From assembly GCF_029601685.1 (NCBI RefSeq), contig NZ_JARRIR010000015.1:42522-106521 (forward strand): a stretch of 64,000 nt of DNA, written 5' to 3'. Within the stretch, counting starts at the first letter, position 1. The number at the start of each line of letters is the position of its first letter. The position numbers were made by a program, and so were the translations under genes. The notes beneath the pieces are model-generated. The model ran no database searches, was not told the DNA's origin, and saw only the letters and a list, made by a program, of their open reading frames with translations. This document shows positions 40,401-46,199 of this stretch, piece by piece. Source of the stretch: Metarhizobium sp017305935. Its GTDB lineage: Bacteria > Pseudomonadota > Alphaproteobacteria > Rhizobiales > Rhizobiaceae.

Positions 40401-41774
40401 GACGGTTTCGAGCTGCGCGTCCGACAGCAGACCAAGCACGTTCGCCGGCAGGGTCGGGCGATAGCTCGGCTTCGGCGGGGCGACGCTCGCCATCGACGCC
40501 GACTGGACGAGCTGGGTGGGATGCGCCGCGGCGCCGGAAATCCGGATGGTCTGTAGGCCGTATTCCTCATAGATCGCGTCGGAGAGGCGTCCGGCCTCGG
40601 CGGGCTTCCAGTCAACGGTCTCATAGGCGAGCGGAACGCCCTCCGGCTGAGAATGCGTCACAGCAGGTGCCGCCTTGGCCGCCCGGTTGACGTAGGCGCG
40701 CACAGTCCGGGCCGCGACAGGCGCGGCGACCGGCACAGCGATCGCCGGATCGACCGGCAGGCGCGCCGGGAGATGCTCGGCCAGCCATCCAAGAAGCGTG
40801 GCAACATCAGGCGCGACCCCGGGCGCGGCCGGGACGGACGGATCGGCAGCCGGAAGCTTGTCGATGACGGTCAGCCGCGTCGGGATGGTCGTGCCATGCT
40901 TGGCATAGACCGAGCCGTCGATAGCGGCGGAAAAGACGACGCGGCCGCGTTCCTGCAGACGGGCATAAGCCGAAGACCATGCTGGCGAGTCGGGCGCGAA
41001 GTTCGCACCGGTGATCGCCACGAGCCTGCCGCCGGGCGCGAGGCGCGACAGCGCCGAGGCGACATGCCGGAAGGCGGCGTCAGCGATGCGTCCCTCGACA
41101 TTCGCCAACACCGAGAACGGCGGGTTCATGAGAATGACGGTCGGGAGGAGAGCCCGGTCGAGGTGATCGTCGATCTGGGCCGCGTCGAAGCGCGTGATGG
41201 AAAGGGCCGGAAAGAGGAGTGAGAGAAGATCGGCGCGGGTGTCGGCAAGCTCGTTGAGCAGGAGCGAGCCCCCGGCGATCTCGGCCAGGATAGCGAGAAG
41301 CCCGGTCCCGGCCGAGGGCTCCAGCACCCGGTCGGCGGGCGTAATCGCCGCGGCGACCGACGCCGCCAGGCCGAGGGGGATCGGCGTCGAGAACTGCTGG
41401 AAGCTCTGCGCCTCGTCGGAACGGCGCGTGTGCGTCGGCACCAGCCCGGCGATCTTGGAGAGTTGCGACAGGATCGCTTGCGGAGAGCCGGCTTTGCGGA
41501 AAAGCGGCTTTCCGTATTTGCGCAGCATGAGGACGGTCGTGACCTCGCATGCCTCGTAGGCCGTTTTCCAGTCCCACGCGCCGGCGGTGTCGGAAGCGCC
41601 GAATGCGGATTCCATCGCGCCGCGCAGCACGGTGGCGTTGATAGGCTGACCGCGTTCCAGGTGAGGCAGAAGAAGCTGCGCGGCCGCGACGATCGCCGAT
41701 GCCATGCCGGAAGCGACGACGGGCGGAAGCGATGCGGCGACCTCGGCGGCCGCGGTTGCGGATGTAACGTTCAT
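37419..41774 (-). CDS. Strawberry-notch-type helicase/methyltransferase fusion
   Basis: 1451 residues, the largest protein of the window. Residues about 100-330 are an N6-adenine methyltransferase-like domain: EPSAGTG (about 150-157) and NPPFS (about 216-220). A strawberry-notch helicase follows: ATP-binding GDGTGVGKGR (about 498-507), DEAH in VVIFDEAHQM (about 606-615), and the C-terminal helicase domain with QGLGRTHRTNQAQPPLF. Such fusions are conserved in conjugative elements and phages; proposed roles are modification and remodelling of incoming DNA. The start at 41774 is preceded by a leader stem-loop shared with other genes here. Confidence 0.9.
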   Translation of the reverse strand: MNVTSATAAAEVAASLPPVVASGMASAIVAAAQLLLPHLERGQPINATVLRGAMESAFGASDTAGAWDWKTAYEACEVTTVLMLRKYGKPLFRKAGSPQAILSQLSKIAGLVPTHTRRSDEAQSFQQFSTPIPLGLAASVAAAITPADRVLEPSAGTGLLAILAEIAGGSLLLNELADTRADLLSLLFPALSITRFDAAQIDDHLDRALLPTVILMNPPFSVLANVEGRIADAAFRHVASALSRLAPGGRLVAITGANFAPDSPAWSSAYARLQERGRVVFSAAIDGSVYAKHGTTIPTRLTVIDKLPAADPSVPAAPGVAPDVATLLGWLAEHLPARLPVDPAIAVPVAAPVAARTVRAYVNRAAKAAPAVTHSQPEGVPLAYETVDWKPAEAGRLSDAIYEEYGLQTIRISGAAAHPTQLVQSASMASVAPPKPSYRPTLPANVLGLLSDAQLETVIYAGEAHADFLAGKWTVDITFDKLSAAVEDAKGAVRLRQGFMIGDGTGVGKGRESAAIILDNWLQGRRKAVWISKSDKLIEDAQRDWSALGMERLLVTPLSRFPQGKPIALNEGVLFLTYATLRSDDRGERVSRVKQIVEWLGSDFDGVVIFDEAHQMQNAAGGKGERGDVAASQQGRAGLRLQNALPNARIVYVSATGATTVHNLAYAQRLGLWGGEDFPFATRAEFVEAIEAGGVAAMEVLARDLRALGLYTARSLSFAGVEYELVEHELTAEQIRIYDAYAAAFAVIHNNLDAAMQAANITGGGEGGSGTLNKQAKSAARSAFESAKQRFFGHLLTSMKTPTLLRSIAADLEAGHSAVIQIVSTGEALMERRLAELPTEEWNDVRVDITPREYVLDYLAHSFPVQLYEPFTDSEGNLSSRPVYRDGQPVESREAVARRDALIAKLANLPPVPGALDQLVQYFGTDTVAEVTGRSRRIVRKGGGSVAVDRLVVETRAGAANLAETQSFMDDAKRVLVFSDAGGTGRSYHAEKSAKNTRLRIHYLLEAGWKADAAIQGLGRTHRTNQAQPPLFRPISTNVKAEKRFLSTIARRLDTLGAITRGQRQTGGQGLFRPEDNLESHYARDALRQLYLLLVRGKVEGCSLDRFERATGLKLMDSTGIKDELPPITTFLNRMLALTIELQGILFTAFEQLLTARIEGAIASGTYDAGLETLRAESFVVVDRQTIYTYPRTGAETSLLTINERRRNRPVTLDAALAELGDPRAKLLVNERSGRAAVQIPASSVMLDDGEVERRVRLIRPTEAHNIPVRFMGETHWVETDRNTFASAWSAEIAEVPEFTDATLHMVTGLLLPIWKRLPNESTRVYRLQTDEGERIIGRRVSPKWAATATTTGAVRITSDDAFTALMDGRTILDLAEGLQLRRVRVMGANRIELSGFDDTMRERLTAYGLFHEIISWKLRMFVPTDANGPVVLAKVLDRFPVERIGEREAA

Positions 41775-41790
41775 GATGGGGAACCTCGGG

Positions 41791-41872
41791 AGAGCGGACG
41801 GGATCGAGCCGCGCAGCGCTCTCTCTCGACCGCACCGGCTCAAATCCGTCCCGGCCCCTCTCTTCCTCTCAC
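41791..41872 (-). promoter_or_regulatory. Leader stem-loop E1 (strawberry-notch gene)
   Basis: Outer arms GGACGG/CCGTCC (41796-41801, 41846-41851) and inner arms GAGCCG/CGGCTC (41806-41811, 41836-41841), with an apical segment containing CTCTCTCTC and a pyrimidine tract (CCCCTCTCTTCCTCTC) beyond the stem. In the sense of the transcript: purine tract GAGAGGAAGAG, stem, loop with GAGAGAG, then the start codon. Confidence 0.65.
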
Positions 41873-42033
41873 AGCTTCCGCGAAATCGCCGAGAGCAGCC
41901 GTTCGCCGCCGGAGGTTTCCGGCCGTCACCTCGTTGAGACGACGGCTTTGATCTACAATCGAGCGGGCTAGATTTGGCGCAGGTTTGCTCGCGCAAATCC
42001 CGAAAAAACCGCGATATTGGAAGGATTAAGCTC

Positions 42034-42432
42034 GTGAGGACATGGCTGCTTCCGCGTGCGCCGAGATTCTACTGGCTCATCATCCTGGCGTTCGCGGCAT
42101 CGACGATCACGTCCGATTTGCCGGGTTTCGGAGAGGGGCATTGGTCGACCTCGACCGCCTTCCGTGCCTGCACCATCGCGATCGCGGTTGGCCTCGCGGC
42201 CCTGTCGGAGATCTGGGACATCGCGCCCGCGGTCATTGTCAAAGCGGAGGCCCGCTACCAGAACCGGCAGGCACGGGAGGTTTACACGATCCCCGTCGTT
42301 TTCGACGCTGCGCCGACCGTCGCGCCGGGAATGTCGCGACTGCGCGTGACGCGGACGGATGACAATCTGGCGATCCGGCCGTGGGCGCTGCGCTTCGAAT
42401 ACGCGGTGGACCGGCGTAAGGGTGAGTGGTAG
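42034..42432 (+). CDS. Small membrane protein, the only plus-strand gene of the leading region
   Basis: 132 residues from a GTG start with GGAAGGA. Two hydrophobic helices (FYWLIILAFAASTITSDLPG and ACTIAIAVGLAALSEIWDIA), followed by a soluble C-terminus (YTIPVVFDAAPTVAPGMSRL). Family not recognised. It is divergent from the strawberry-notch gene and convergent with the next minus-strand gene, with which it shares a stem-loop. Confidence 0.65.
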   Translation: MRTWLLPRAPRFYWLIILAFAASTITSDLPGFGEGHWSTSTAFRACTIAIAVGLAALSEIWDIAPAVIVKAEARYQNRQAREVYTIPVVFDAAPTVAPGMSRLRVTRTDDNLAIRPWALRFEYAVDRRKGEW

Positions 42433-42478
42433 CGCGGCCCCAACGACCCGCCAGGCGAGCCAACGCGACCATGCCAGG

Positions 42479-42505
42479 AGCGTCCCGGCTTGGAGACGGG
42501 ACGCT
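42479..42505. terminator. Bidirectional stem between convergent genes
   Basis: AGCGTCCCG (42479-42487) and CGGGACGCT (42497-42505) form a perfect 9-bp stem between the 3' ends of convergent genes. No T-tract on either side, so termination efficiency is uncertain. The same GCGTCCCG arm appears in the ardB terminator. Confidence 0.55.
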
Positions 42506-42513
42506 CGACAGCG

Positions 42514-43158
42514 TCAGCCGAAGCGACGGCCGGCTTCGGTGAAGGTATATTCGTTCGCGATGATGGTCTCCTCGACGGACTCATCCGAGGTCAGGTATTC
42601 GTATTCGCGTTCGAGCTGCCGGTAGAGCCAGTCAGCGAGATCGCGCAGCGCCTCGGTCACGATCTCCCCGGCATGGGCGGTCATGCCCTGCCAGGTCGGA
42701 CTGTCCCGCTCGACAGAGATCGCCATGCAATAGGCGTGATAGTAGTGGCCACGGTGGCTGACATCAGCGCGGAGCTGATAGAAATTCCGTCGCTGGACGG
42801 TCTGCAAACCGTCGGCGATGGCATGCAGGCGGTCGTCCTTCGGGGCATGGCCCCGGATGTCGCGCGAGGCGTTCTTCCGGTAGGAATAGAACGCCTCGAA
42901 GCAGGCGCCGTCCCCTTGCGACCAGAAGCCGGTGAAGTAGATGCGTGGCTGCTGCCGGGTTCCGCCGCCCATCAGCCGGACGGCGCGCGCCTTCAGGCGA
43001 ACGCCGAGGATTTCGCAAATCTGCTCGAAATCATCGAAGATGGTAGCGTACCAGTCATAGTCGAAGCCGCCCTCTCGATACCATGCTCGGGCGTTCTCCC
43101 TGGCGGCGTCGGATAGCTCAGCAAGTTGATAGACCTTCGTCTCGATCACCTTACTCAT
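42514..43158 (-). CDS. Antitoxin-of-stability-system-like protein, unknown role
   Basis: 214 residues. It begins MSKVIETKVYQLAELSDAAR and includes WYATIFDDFEQICEILGV and IYFTGFWSQGDGACFEAFYS, a pattern annotated in databases as antitoxin of toxin-antitoxin stability system (function not shown). No toxin partner is recognised. Overlaps the stop of the next gene by 8 bp, so they are co-translated. Confidence 0.75.
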   Translation of the reverse strand: MSKVIETKVYQLAELSDAARENARAWYREGGFDYDWYATIFDDFEQICEILGVRLKARAVRLMGGGTRQQPRIYFTGFWSQGDGACFEAFYSYRKNASRDIRGHAPKDDRLHAIADGLQTVQRRNFYQLRADVSHRGHYYHAYCMAISVERDSPTWQGMTAHAGEIVTEALRDLADWLYRQLEREYEYLTSDESVEETIIANEYTFTEAGRRFG

Positions 43159-43567
43159 CGGGATCGCCTCCGCCGAGGACCCACGCAAGCCACCCATCGG
43201 TGTAGGTCCATGCGATCGTCTTGCCAGTGGTGAGGTCGACTACATGCGCGCCGCCGCCGAAGGCGTCGACACGCGGCTGCGAGCAGGAGTTGGCGTACTG
43301 GAAGCCCCAGCGGCCTTTCAGGCCAAACTCCGCGGCGCAGATCCTGACGAACTGAAGGAGGCGTTCCGGATCGCCGGTTACGTCGTCGCGCATCCAGAGC
43401 TTGCTGCCGCCGTGCTCGGGCTGGATCGACAAGAGGAAACCGTCCGAGGGCGGATCCTCGGATGCGCCGTCTTCGGAAAGCTGATTGTAAAGCGCAAGCG
43501 CGCGGGCGGCATTGTCGGGTGTGCCGACGTCCAGCAGGCATGAGAAATGGGTGAAGTGGTCGGCCAT
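43151..43567 (-). CDS. Hypothetical protein
   Basis: 138 residues, soluble, starts MADHFTHFSCLLDVGTPDNA; no recognisable catalytic motif. Probably real because the frame overlaps its neighbour in an operon and carries a ribosome-binding site (AGGAGCCC). A GC-rich hairpin (GCCCGGC/GCCGGGC, 43591-43610) followed by a T-rich stretch on the minus strand sits just before it, like the one before the DUF6117 gene. Confidence 0.65.
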   Translation of the reverse strand: MADHFTHFSCLLDVGTPDNAARALALYNQLSEDGASEDPPSDGFLLSIQPEHGGSKLWMRDDVTGDPERLLQFVRICAAEFGLKGRWGFQYANSCSQPRVDAFGGGAHVVDLTTGKTIAWTYTDGWLAWVLGGGDPDE

Positions 43568-43590
43568 GTCGGGCTCCTGAAAACGAGAAA

Positions 43591-43610
43591 GCCCGGCGCG
43601 ACGGCCGGGC
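43591..43610 (-). terminator. Intergenic GC hairpin, class II copy 1
   Basis: GCCCGGC (43591-43597) and GCCGGGC (43604-43610), then TTTCTCGTTTTC on the minus strand before the SD of the next gene. The layout resembles an intrinsic terminator of the upstream gene placed directly before the next ribosome-binding site. Closely similar to the copy at 46125-46145. Confidence 0.55.
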
Positions 43611-43639
43611 GATGGTCGATGGATACGGTGGTGTCGTGG

Positions 43640-43834
43640 TCAGAGGCGGAAGTGCGCCACAGTCCGCTGAGCCTCGGCGTGGTGGCCTAACATCTCGCGA
43701 TAGAAGCGCTTTCGCGCGTCCCGCTTTTCGGGATCGTTCCAGGCTGAGCGGGACAGCTTGCGCCGCGCCGCCCGGATGACGGCGCGGTCGCTGTCCCAGA
43801 CCAGAATGTCGAGACGGAGATAGGTGGCGTACAC
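43640..43834 (-). CDS. Small basic hypothetical protein
   Basis: 64 residues, helical and Arg-rich (AVIRAARRKLSRSAWNDPEK then RFYREMLGHHAEAQRTVAHF). No known domain. It lies 9 bp downstream of the next gene's stop in a minus-strand operon. Small size keeps confidence moderate. Confidence 0.55.
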   Translation of the reverse strand: MYATYLRLDILVWDSDRAVIRAARRKLSRSAWNDPEKRDARKRFYREMLGHHAEAQRTVAHFRL

Positions 43835-43843
43835 CGCCGCCTC

Positions 43844-44245
43844 CTAGACTTTGAAGCGTCGGTACAGTTCGTCGATCTCGTGGAGTTCGAGGCCGGCGTG
43901 CGCGCCGTTGTTGGTGAGGTCGCCCGTGAACACCGGATCGAGGGGCCCATTGATAAGAGCAAGCTGAAGGGTGGAGAGACCGGCGAGCACGGCGTCGCGC
44001 TCGCGGGCCGTCACGGTGATGGTGTGAAACGCTTCGACGGTCTCTCGCGGTTCGAGCAGGCGCACGCCGCTGTGCTCGTCGATTTCGTAATCGTCGAACT
44101 CCTGCACGTCGCCGGTGGCGAGCCATTCGCCATCGTAGTGGACACTTTTGGCGAGGCTTCGCGCCTCTTCGGACGTGTCGGCCTCAACGACGGTCTCGTA
44201 GTAGACGAAGGCATCGTGGCCTTTGCGGACAACAAATTTCGGCAT
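43844..44245 (-). CDS. Hypothetical protein
   Basis: 133 residues starting MPKFVVRKGHDAFVYYETVV and containing ADTSEEARSLAKSVHYDGEW and QEFDDYEIDEHSG; soluble, acidic, no motif recognised. A ribosome-binding site (GAGGAGT) precedes the ATG and a CCGGC/GCCGG stem (44271-44286) lies upstream of it. Confidence 0.65.
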   Translation of the reverse strand: MPKFVVRKGHDAFVYYETVVEADTSEEARSLAKSVHYDGEWLATGDVQEFDDYEIDEHSGVRLLEPRETVEAFHTITVTARERDAVLAGLSTLQLALINGPLDPVFTGDLTNNGAHAGLELHEIDELYRRFKV

Positions 44246-44313
44246 TGGGATACTCCTCAAATGAATGTGTCCGGCGCGGTGGCCGGGCTGGATCGGAAAA
44301 CCGGGGTCTGGCG

Positions 44314-44862
44314 TCACGCCGCCCTCAGCAGCGCGGCCCGCACCGTCTGCCGCCAGTCGGCATGGACAAGCCGGCCCTCAAGGATGCTGGCGCGGAAGCG
44401 CAGGTCCTGGGCGGAAGCGGCATTGTCCCGGCGCGCCTCGGACGACGCTTCCCCACGCAGCTTGCTGGCCTTCGCGACGACGAGGCGCGTTTCGCCATCC
44501 GAAGCGACGGGATCGCACCAACGAACGCTGCGATGCGAAGGCTCGCCAGCGAGAACCTGGCATTGTTCTCCGTCGATAACGACGAACAGTCGAGGCTTGA
44601 ACGTCATGGCGTCGCCTTCGCCGGTCTCGAAGCGATCGCGGCGGGAGAGGCGTTCGACGCAGGCGATCGCGTCGTCGAGGGAACTGCACTGGCAGAGATC
44701 GACCGTGCTGATTAGGGTGCAGGAATCGAGATCCGGATCGTTCCCGGCATAGCGGGCCTCACCGAGGCAGGTTATTCGCAGCGGAAGCTTTCGGGCGGCG
44801 GTGAGCGCCGCGACTGCGGGAAAGGTTCTCGCGCCGAGGTTGGCAATGCTGAAGCTGTTCAT
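44314..44862 (-). CDS. Hypothetical protein with leader stem-loop
   Basis: 182 residues starting MNSFSIANLGARTFPAVAAL, followed by LPLRITCLGEARYAGNDPDL and MTFKPRLFVVIDGEQCQVLA. I do not recognise the family. Its 5' region carries one of the best copies of the leader stem-loop (E2), which suggests shared control with parB-like and ardC genes. The start at 44862 is supported by GGAGA. Confidence 0.65.
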   Translation of the reverse strand: MNSFSIANLGARTFPAVAALTAARKLPLRITCLGEARYAGNDPDLDSCTLISTVDLCQCSSLDDAIACVERLSRRDRFETGEGDAMTFKPRLFVVIDGEQCQVLAGEPSHRSVRWCDPVASDGETRLVVAKASKLRGEASSEARRDNAASAQDLRFRASILEGRLVHADWRQTVRAALLRAA

Positions 44863-44872
44863 CGTGAAGTCT

Positions 44873-44945
44873 CCGTGACAGGCGGCGGAAGCCTCTCTCC
44901 CGCCCATCATCCCGTCACGGTCAAACCGACACCCCTCTCCCTCTA
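44873..44945 (-). promoter_or_regulatory. Leader stem-loop E2
   Basis: Arms CCGTGAC/GTCACGG (44873-44879, 44914-44920) extended to 10 bp if G.U is allowed in the transcript. Inner stem GGCGGGAG/CTTCCGCC with loop AGAGG, again with one G.U that pairs only in the transcript. The 3' arm ends CACGG directly before AG, so part of the GGAG ribosome-binding site is in the stem. A purine tract (GAGGGAGAGGGG) lies 5' on the transcript. Confidence 0.7.
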
Positions 44946-44976
44946 TCGCTCTCGAATGGCGGCCGTGGCCGGCATG

Positions 44977-45007
44977 AAAAAAGCGCCCCGCCAGGAAGAC
45001 GGGACGC
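44977..45007 (-). terminator. Intrinsic terminator of ardB
   Basis: On the minus strand GCGTCCCG...CGGGGCGC followed by TTTTTT, starting 11 bp after the ardB stop codon; one G.U in the stem. Confidence 0.8.
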
Positions 45008-45017
45008 TCGATGTCCT

Positions 45018-45440
45018 TCAATCGATTGCCTGATAGATCGCCGATGCTTCGGGATGTCCGTCCAGATAGTCATGGAGGCGATGATAGCCTTCGGCGAGAT
45101 GATCGGATTCGTATTGGATGGAGAGGTGCGACAGGACGAACAGGGTCGCGATGATGCCCGCGGCCTCCGCGGAGACCTCGCCACGGAACTCGGTGATCCC
45201 GCTTTCGATCCGCATGCGCTTGCGGGACGTAGGCGCGAGGAACAGAGGCCGGCCCCGGAGCTCGAAAAAATCCCAGAAACCGCCGCCATAGTCATAAGGA
45301 CTGAGCCGCTCCATGAAATGATAGACGGCGTTTTCCGCGATTATGAGGTGCCGGAGACCGAACAATGTCGGCAGGAAGTTTTCGCGACGATCATACGGTA
45401 CAAGGGTCGCAAAGTGGCGTGCGCTGGTCTGGAGCGTCAT
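45018..45440 (-). CDS. ardB: Antirestriction protein ArdB
   Basis: 140 residues with the ArdB/KlcA pattern: ENFLPTLFGLRHLIIAENAV, then GGGFWDFFELRGRPLFLAP and AAGIIATLFVLSHLSIQY. ArdB proteins protect incoming DNA from type I restriction by an indirect mechanism. It lies in the inferred leading region, where such genes act right after entry. The frame is open upstream through a leader stem-loop, but the ATG at 45440 (GGAG six bases before) is the best start. Confidence 0.9.
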   Translation of the reverse strand: MTLQTSARHFATLVPYDRRENFLPTLFGLRHLIIAENAVYHFMERLSPYDYGGGFWDFFELRGRPLFLAPTSRKRMRIESGITEFRGEVSAEAAGIIATLFVLSHLSIQYESDHLAEGYHRLHDYLDGHPEASAIYQAID

Positions 45441-45540
45441 GGCCTGGTTCTCCTGAGAGAGGATGGAGACAGGTCCGGTGAGCGCTCTCTCTTCGCCGGT
45501 CCGAAACCAGCCAGGCCCGTCCGCTCTCTTCCTCTTCATA
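45441..45540 (-). promoter_or_regulatory. Leader stem-loop E3 (ardB)
   Basis: Outer arms GGCCTGG/CCAGGCC (45441-45447, 45511-45517), inner CCGGTGA/TCGCCGG, apical CTCTCTC and a distal CTCTCTTCCTCTT tract. Most divergent copy; its one imperfect pair favours the plus strand, unlike the others. Confidence 0.5.
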
Positions 45541-45835
45541 TGCGCCAGAGCCCCTGCGCGATTTCGCGCGCGAGCATGGCGTGAGCATTGGTCATCACGT
45601 CGCTGCCGCTGGTTTCGGGGTGATCGAAGAACCGCGCGGCTGGGCCGTTCTCGATCCAGTCGGCGTAGTAGCACCAGGACCGATCCTGAAGCCGGAAAGC
45701 TGCCATATCAGCAGCCCAATGCGGCTTCGGCTCGACGACGACGGTGACGCCATTGCGGGTTTCGGGCCACGGCAGCGAGCGCTGCGAGGGAGGGCAGCGC
45801 AGGTCCGCAGCCAGTATCTCTTCGACGGTAATCAT
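45536..45835 (-). CDS. Hypothetical protein downstream of the DUF6117 gene
   Basis: 99 residues starting MITVEEILAADLRCPPSQRS, including VTVVVEPKPHWAADMAAFRL and WCYYADWIENG. Soluble; family not recognised. Start overlaps the stop of the DUF6117 frame (ATGA), so translation is probably coupled to it. Confidence 0.65.
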   Translation of the reverse strand: MITVEEILAADLRCPPSQRSLPWPETRNGVTVVVEPKPHWAADMAAFRLQDRSWCYYADWIENGPAARFFDHPETSGSDVMTNAHAMLAREIAQGLWRI

Positions 45836-46102
45836 GTCGCAGTCCCCCCGTCCGGCGTTGAGATGAAGCCGTTCGGATCGTCGGGATCGGGCGGAAGGTA
45901 AGCATCAAAGGGGTTGCCATCGGCGAGATGGCCGAACGGCGTCATGACGATATGGCCGCCCTCTGCGCGGCCCACGGCGCAGAGGACGTAGCGACGCTCA
46001 CGGGGTGACGGCGTCCAGGCACTCCGTGAGCGCCAGATTGCCGTCGCCGGCGGCGCACAGCAGCGTGTTGAAGTTTGTGCGGACTGGATCGGGAATGGCC
46101 AC
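45832..46102 (-). pseudogene. DUF6117-like protein gene split by one extra base
   Basis: A GTG start with AGGAG opens AIPDPVRTNFNTLLCAAGDG, then NLALTECLDAVTP and stops at TGA (45998-46000). The rest of the family pattern (ERRYVLCAVGRAEGGHIVMT, then PFGHLADGNPFDAYLPPDPD) continues in the +1 frame. The total of 271 bp is 90 codons plus one base. The junction ACC-CCG-TGA sits on four C residues (46002-46005). Could be a mutation, a sequence error or a programmed +1 shift at a stop codon. Confidence 0.7.
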
Positions 46103-46124
46103 GATGGTCTCCTGAAACGAAAAT

Positions 46125-46145
46125 GGCCCGGCGAGAGGCCGGGCC
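46125..46145 (-). terminator. Intergenic GC hairpin, class II copy 2
   Basis: GGCCCGGC (46125-46132) and GCCGGGCC (46138-46145) with loop GAGAG, followed on the minus strand by ATTTTCGTTTC and the SD of the DUF6117 gene. It lies 3' of the ParB-like gene and probably terminates it. Confidence 0.6.
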
Positions 46146-46199
46146 GTGAAGTGGGAAGAATGAAATGCGAGGCGACCGAAGCCGCCTCGACGTTCGGTG

